Source: Streptococcus constellatus (GTDB taxonomy: Bacteria > Bacillota > Bacilli > Lactobacillales > Streptococcaceae). From it: a DNA stretch of 27,185 nt. The position numbers were made by a program, and so were the translations under genes. Numbering within the stretch: position 1 is the first letter of the stretch; each line of letters begins with the position of its first letter. Shown here piece after piece: positions 24,784-27,185 of this stretch. The notes beneath the pieces were generated by a model. That model was not told the origin of the DNA, ran no database searches, and saw only the letters and a list, made by a program, of their open reading frames with translations. The stretch is taken from NCBI RefSeq assembly GCF_902167705.1, contig NZ_CABHMZ010000001.1, positions 1-27,185 on the forward strand, given 5' to 3'.

Positions 24784-25149
24784 ATGGCTCGTATTGCTGG
24801 AGTTGATATTCCAAATGACAAACGTGTAGTTGTTTCACTCACTTATGTATACGGTATTGGTCTTCCAACATCTAAGAAAATTTTAGCTGCTGCTGGAGTT
24901 TCAGAAGATATTCGTGTAAAAGATTTAACATCTGACCAAGAAGACGCTATCCGTCGCGAAGTGGATGCAATCAAAGTTGAAGGTGACCTTCGTCGTGAAG
25001 TAAACTTAAACATCAAACGTTTGATGGAAATTGGTTCATATCGTGGAATCCGTCATCGTCGTGGACTTCCTGTACGTGGACAAAACACTAAGAACAATGC
25101 TCGCACTCGTAAAGGGAAAGCTGTTGCGATTGCTGGTAAGAAAAAATAA
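24784..25149 (+). CDS. rpsM: 30S ribosomal protein S13 (uS13)
   Basis: 121 residues beginning [21 protein letters not shown]13 forms inter-subunit bridges and touches the P-site tRNA with its basic C-terminal tail ([15 protein letters not shown]). [20 protein letters not shown] (about 82-101) is the conserved core. AAAGGAG precedes the ATG. Confidence 0.98.
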
Positions 25150-25168
25150 TATAAGGAGGTAAAAAGTC

Positions 25169-25552
25169 TTGGCTAAACCAACACGTAAACGTCGTGTGAA
25201 GAAAAATATCGAATCTGGTATTGCTCATATTCACGCTACATTTAACAACACTATTGTTATGATTACTGATGTGCATGGTAACGCAATTGCTTGGTCATCT
25301 GCTGGAGCTCTTGGATTTAAAGGTTCACGTAAATCTACACCATTTGCTGCCCAAATGGCATCTGAAGCTGCCGCAAAATCTGCACAAGAACACGGTCTTA
25401 AATCAGTTGAAGTTACTGTTAAAGGTCCAGGTTCTGGTCGTGAGTCAGCTATTCGTGCGCTTGCTGCCGCTGGTCTTGAAGTAACAGCTATTCGTGATGT
25501 GACTCCTGTGCCACACAATGGTGCTCGTCCTCCAAAACGTCGCCGTGTATAA
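25169..25552 (+). CDS. rpsK: 30S ribosomal protein S11 (uS11)
   Basis: 127 residues with a TTG start behind AAGGAGGTAAA. S11 lies on the 30S platform by the mRNA exit. The conserved [13 protein letters not shown] and [14 protein letters not shown] segments and the [13 protein letters not shown] end are intact. It is followed 44 bases later by rpoA. Confidence 0.98.
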
Positions 25553-25596
25553 TCATAAACCATTACACTGCTTTTCGTTTAAGAGGGAGTAACTAA

Positions 25597-26535
25597 ATGA
25601 TTGAGTTTGAAAAACCAAATATAACAAAAATTGATGAAAATAAAAACTACGGCATATTTGTAGTAGAACCATTAGAACGTGGTTATGGTACAACGCTTGG
25701 GAACTCACTTCGTCGTGTACTTCTTGCATCTCTACCAGGTGCTGCTGTAACATCTATCAATATTGAAGGTGTATTGCACGAATTCGATACAGTTCCAGGT
25801 GTCCGTGAAGACGTGATGCAAATCATTCTGAACATCAAAGGAATTGCTGTAAAATCTTACGTCGAAGACGAAAAGACAATTGAACTAGATGTTGAAGGCC
25901 CTGCAGAAATTACTGCTGGAGATATTTTGACAGATAGTGACATTGAAATTGTAAACCCTGATCATTATCTTTTTACAATCGGTGAAGGTGCTAGCTTAAA
26001 AGCTATTATGACTGTAAATACAGGTCGTGGTTATGTGCCGGCTGATGAGAATAAAAAAGATAATGCACCAGTAGGAACGCTTGCGGTAGATTCAATCTAT
26101 ACGCCAGTGAAAAAAGTTAATTACCAAGTTGAACCAGCTCGCGTTGGTAGCAATGATGCTTTTGATAAATTAACTCTTGAAATCATGACAGACGGAACGA
26201 TTATTCCAGAAGATGCCTTAGGGCTTTCTGCACGTATTTTAACAGAGCATCTAGATTTGTTCACTAATTTAACTGATGTGGCAAAATCTGCCGATGTAAT
26301 GAAAGAAACAGAAAAAGTTTCAGATGATCGTGTATTAGATCGTACAATTGAGGAATTGGATTTGTCAGTTCGTTCATACAACTGCTTGAAACGAGCTGGT
26401 ATCAATACTGTATTTGATTTGACAGAAAAAACCGAACCTGAAATGATGAAAGTAAGAAATCTAGGACGTAAGAGTCTTGAAGAAGTAAAAGTAAAACTTG
26501 CTGATCTCGGTCTTGGATTAAAAAACGATAAATAA
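25597..26535 (+). CDS. rpoA: DNA-directed RNA polymerase subunit alpha
   Basis: 312 residues. The N-terminal domain (about 1-228) dimerises and assembles beta and beta' ([20 protein letters not shown] is the classic motif). A flexible linker leads to the C-terminal domain (about 246-305; [17 protein letters not shown], with R259 equivalent to E. coli R265), which binds UP elements and activators. Co-transcription with ribosomal proteins is conserved in firmicutes. AGAGGGAG precedes the ATG. Confidence 0.98.
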   Translation: MIEFEKPNITKIDENKNYGIFVVEPLERGYGTTLGNSLRRVLLASLPGAAVTSINIEGVLHEFDTVPGVREDVMQIILNIKGIAVKSYVEDEKTIELDVEGPAEITAGDILTDSDIEIVNPDHYLFTIGEGASLKAIMTVNTGRGYVPADENKKDNAPVGTLAVDSIYTPVKKVNYQVEPARVGSNDAFDKLTLEIMTDGTIIPEDALGLSARILTEHLDLFTNLTDVAKSADVMKETEKVSDDRVLDRTIEELDLSVRSYNCLKRAGINTVFDLTEKTEPEMMKVRNLGRKSLEEVKVKLADLGLGLKNDK

Positions 26536-26546
26536 AGGAGGAAAAC

Positions 26547-26933
26547 ATGACTTACCGTAAACTAGGACGCACTAGCTCACAACGTAAAGCAATGCTTCGC
26601 GATTTGACCACTGATTTGATTATCAATGAATCAATTGTGACAACAGAAGCTCGTGCGAAAGAAATCCGTAAAACAGTTGAAAAAATGATTACTTTGGGTA
26701 AACGTGGTGATTTGCACGCTCGTCGTCAAGCAGCTGCTTTTGTACGTAATGAAATTGCATCAGAAAACTATGATGAAGAAACAGAAAAGTATACTTCAAC
26801 TACTGCTCTTCAAAAATTATTCTCTGATTTAGCTCCTCGTTATGCAGAGCGTAATGGAGGATATACTCGTATCCTTAAAACCGAACCACGTCGTGGTGAT
26901 GCAGCGCCAATGGCAATCATTGAATTAGTATAA
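26547..26933 (+). CDS. rplQ: 50S ribosomal protein L17 (bL17)
   Basis: 128 residues, [20 protein letters not shown] as start and the usual [20 protein letters not shown] end. It is at the tunnel exit rim of the 50S. AAAGGAGG precedes the ATG. It is the last gene of the cluster; a structured trailer and strong terminator follow. Confidence 0.98.
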   Translation: MTYRKLGRTSSQRKAMLRDLTTDLIINESIVTTEARAKEIRKTVEKMITLGKRGDLHARRQAAAFVRNEIASENYDEETEKYTSTTALQKLFSDLAPRYAERNGGYTRILKTEPRRGDAAPMAIIELV

Positions 26934-26949
26934 TTTTTATCAATTTTGT

Positions 26950-27029
26950 TGAGTGTTATGATGATGGAGTAATATTACTCTTAGTCTAGCTCTGGTCTAC
27001 CGCTAGGATTTTCCTAGCGGGAACACTCA
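26950..27029 (+). other. structured trailer after rplQ (candidate RNA element)
   Basis: TGAGTGTT (26950-26957) pairs with AACACTCA (27022-27029), closing a multibranch region. It contains GAGTAAT/ATTACTC (26967-26980, a perfect palindrome) and CCGCTAGG/CCTAGCGG (27000-27007 with 27013-27020). It has no open frame and no obvious match to a riboswitch consensus that I know. It lies between rplQ and the terminator, so it is at least part of the operon's 3' end. Confidence 0.45.
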
Positions 27030-27048
27030 TCTTATGATAATAAACGTA

Positions 27049-27106
27049 GACGCTTGTTTACGAAATTGCTTTTTATAAAAAGCAATTTCGTAAGCAGGCG
27101 TTTTTT
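27049..27106 (+). terminator. terminator of the ribosomal protein cluster
   Basis: A perfect 36-base palindrome (27058-27093, arms TTACGAAATTGCTTTTTA and complement) is extended outward by nine further pairs (27049-27057 with 27094-27102, including wobbles). It is followed by TTTTTT (27101-27106). The stem totals about 25 pairs, far longer than a minimal terminator. Confidence 0.9.
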
Positions 27107-27185
27107 ATAGTAGCTCTCTCATTTTGCTTGTTTTCACTCTGAAACGACAGGGAGTCTTCCAAGAGGGTCAGAAGGGAGCCAATAC
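27107..27185. other. unassigned right edge
   Basis: 79 bases after the terminator with no open frame. The last 45 bases are purine-rich (GGGAGTC, AGAGGGTCAG, GGGAGCC) and could be the 5' part of a structured leader of the next gene. Too little is visible to name it. Confidence 0.3.

Noticed and set aside
27058..27093. Perfect 36-base palindrome considered as attachment site or origin element
   Set aside because: It is followed at once by a T run and ends the rplQ transcript, so an intrinsic terminator explains it.
27137..27185. Purine-rich right edge as a known riboswitch
   Set aside because: I compared it by eye with TPP, FMN, glycine, purine, preQ1 and T-box cores and saw no match; too little sequence remains.

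Overview
The window is a low-GC Gram-positive chromosome segment that I assign to an oral Streptococcus of the mitis/sanguinis type. The evidence is an SSURE-repeat, LPNTG-anchored surface protein of the PavB kind placed next to a TCS08 (SaeRS-like) two-component system, a PolA without a recognisable proofreading motif, a zinc-type S14, no map gene between adk and infA, and a CiaR-type promoter. The species cannot be fixed from sequence alone.

Layout. 1-84 holds the tail of an IS30-like transposase and a possible IS end. 70-594 (-) is a histidine phosphatase. 762-4664 is the surface module: the SSURE adhesin, then its probable regulators rr08-hk08. 4741-4878 is a decayed HAD-like gene remnant, followed by polA, which appears to have a leaderless promoter. 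7771-8208 is a CoA-binding protein and 8201-8326 a gene fragment. 8311-8443 looks like a small-RNA gene: a CiaR direct repeat, a -10 box, a hairpin with an anti-Shine-Dalgarno loop, a CU-rich linker and a terminator. 8489-8769 is an array of intergenic hairpins. 8803-9648 (-) is a DUF975 membrane protein. 9827-11628 holds tgt and a frameshifted uridine-kinase-like gene.

11865 to the right end is the S10-spc-alpha ribosomal protein cluster, with 29 genes in canonical order from rpsJ to rplQ. It starts at a strong extended -10 promoter and ends at a very long terminator hairpin (27049-27106). The products are ribosomal proteins, the SecY translocon pore, adenylate kinase, IF-1 and the RNA polymerase alpha subunit, so one transcription unit couples translation, secretion and transcription capacity.

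The least ordinary part of the cluster is its spacers. Several gaps of 76-266 bp contain strong dyad structures, and an imperfectly palindromic 105-bp repeat occurs twice, once on each side of rpsH. The best candidates for a second look are the CiaR-type sRNA at 8311-8443, the paired 105-bp repeats around rpsH, the hairpin spacers in rpsJ-rplC and rplB-rpsS, and the dyad that overlaps the rr08 promoter. I found no CRISPR array, tRNA, rRNA, toxin-antitoxin pair or phage-defence system.
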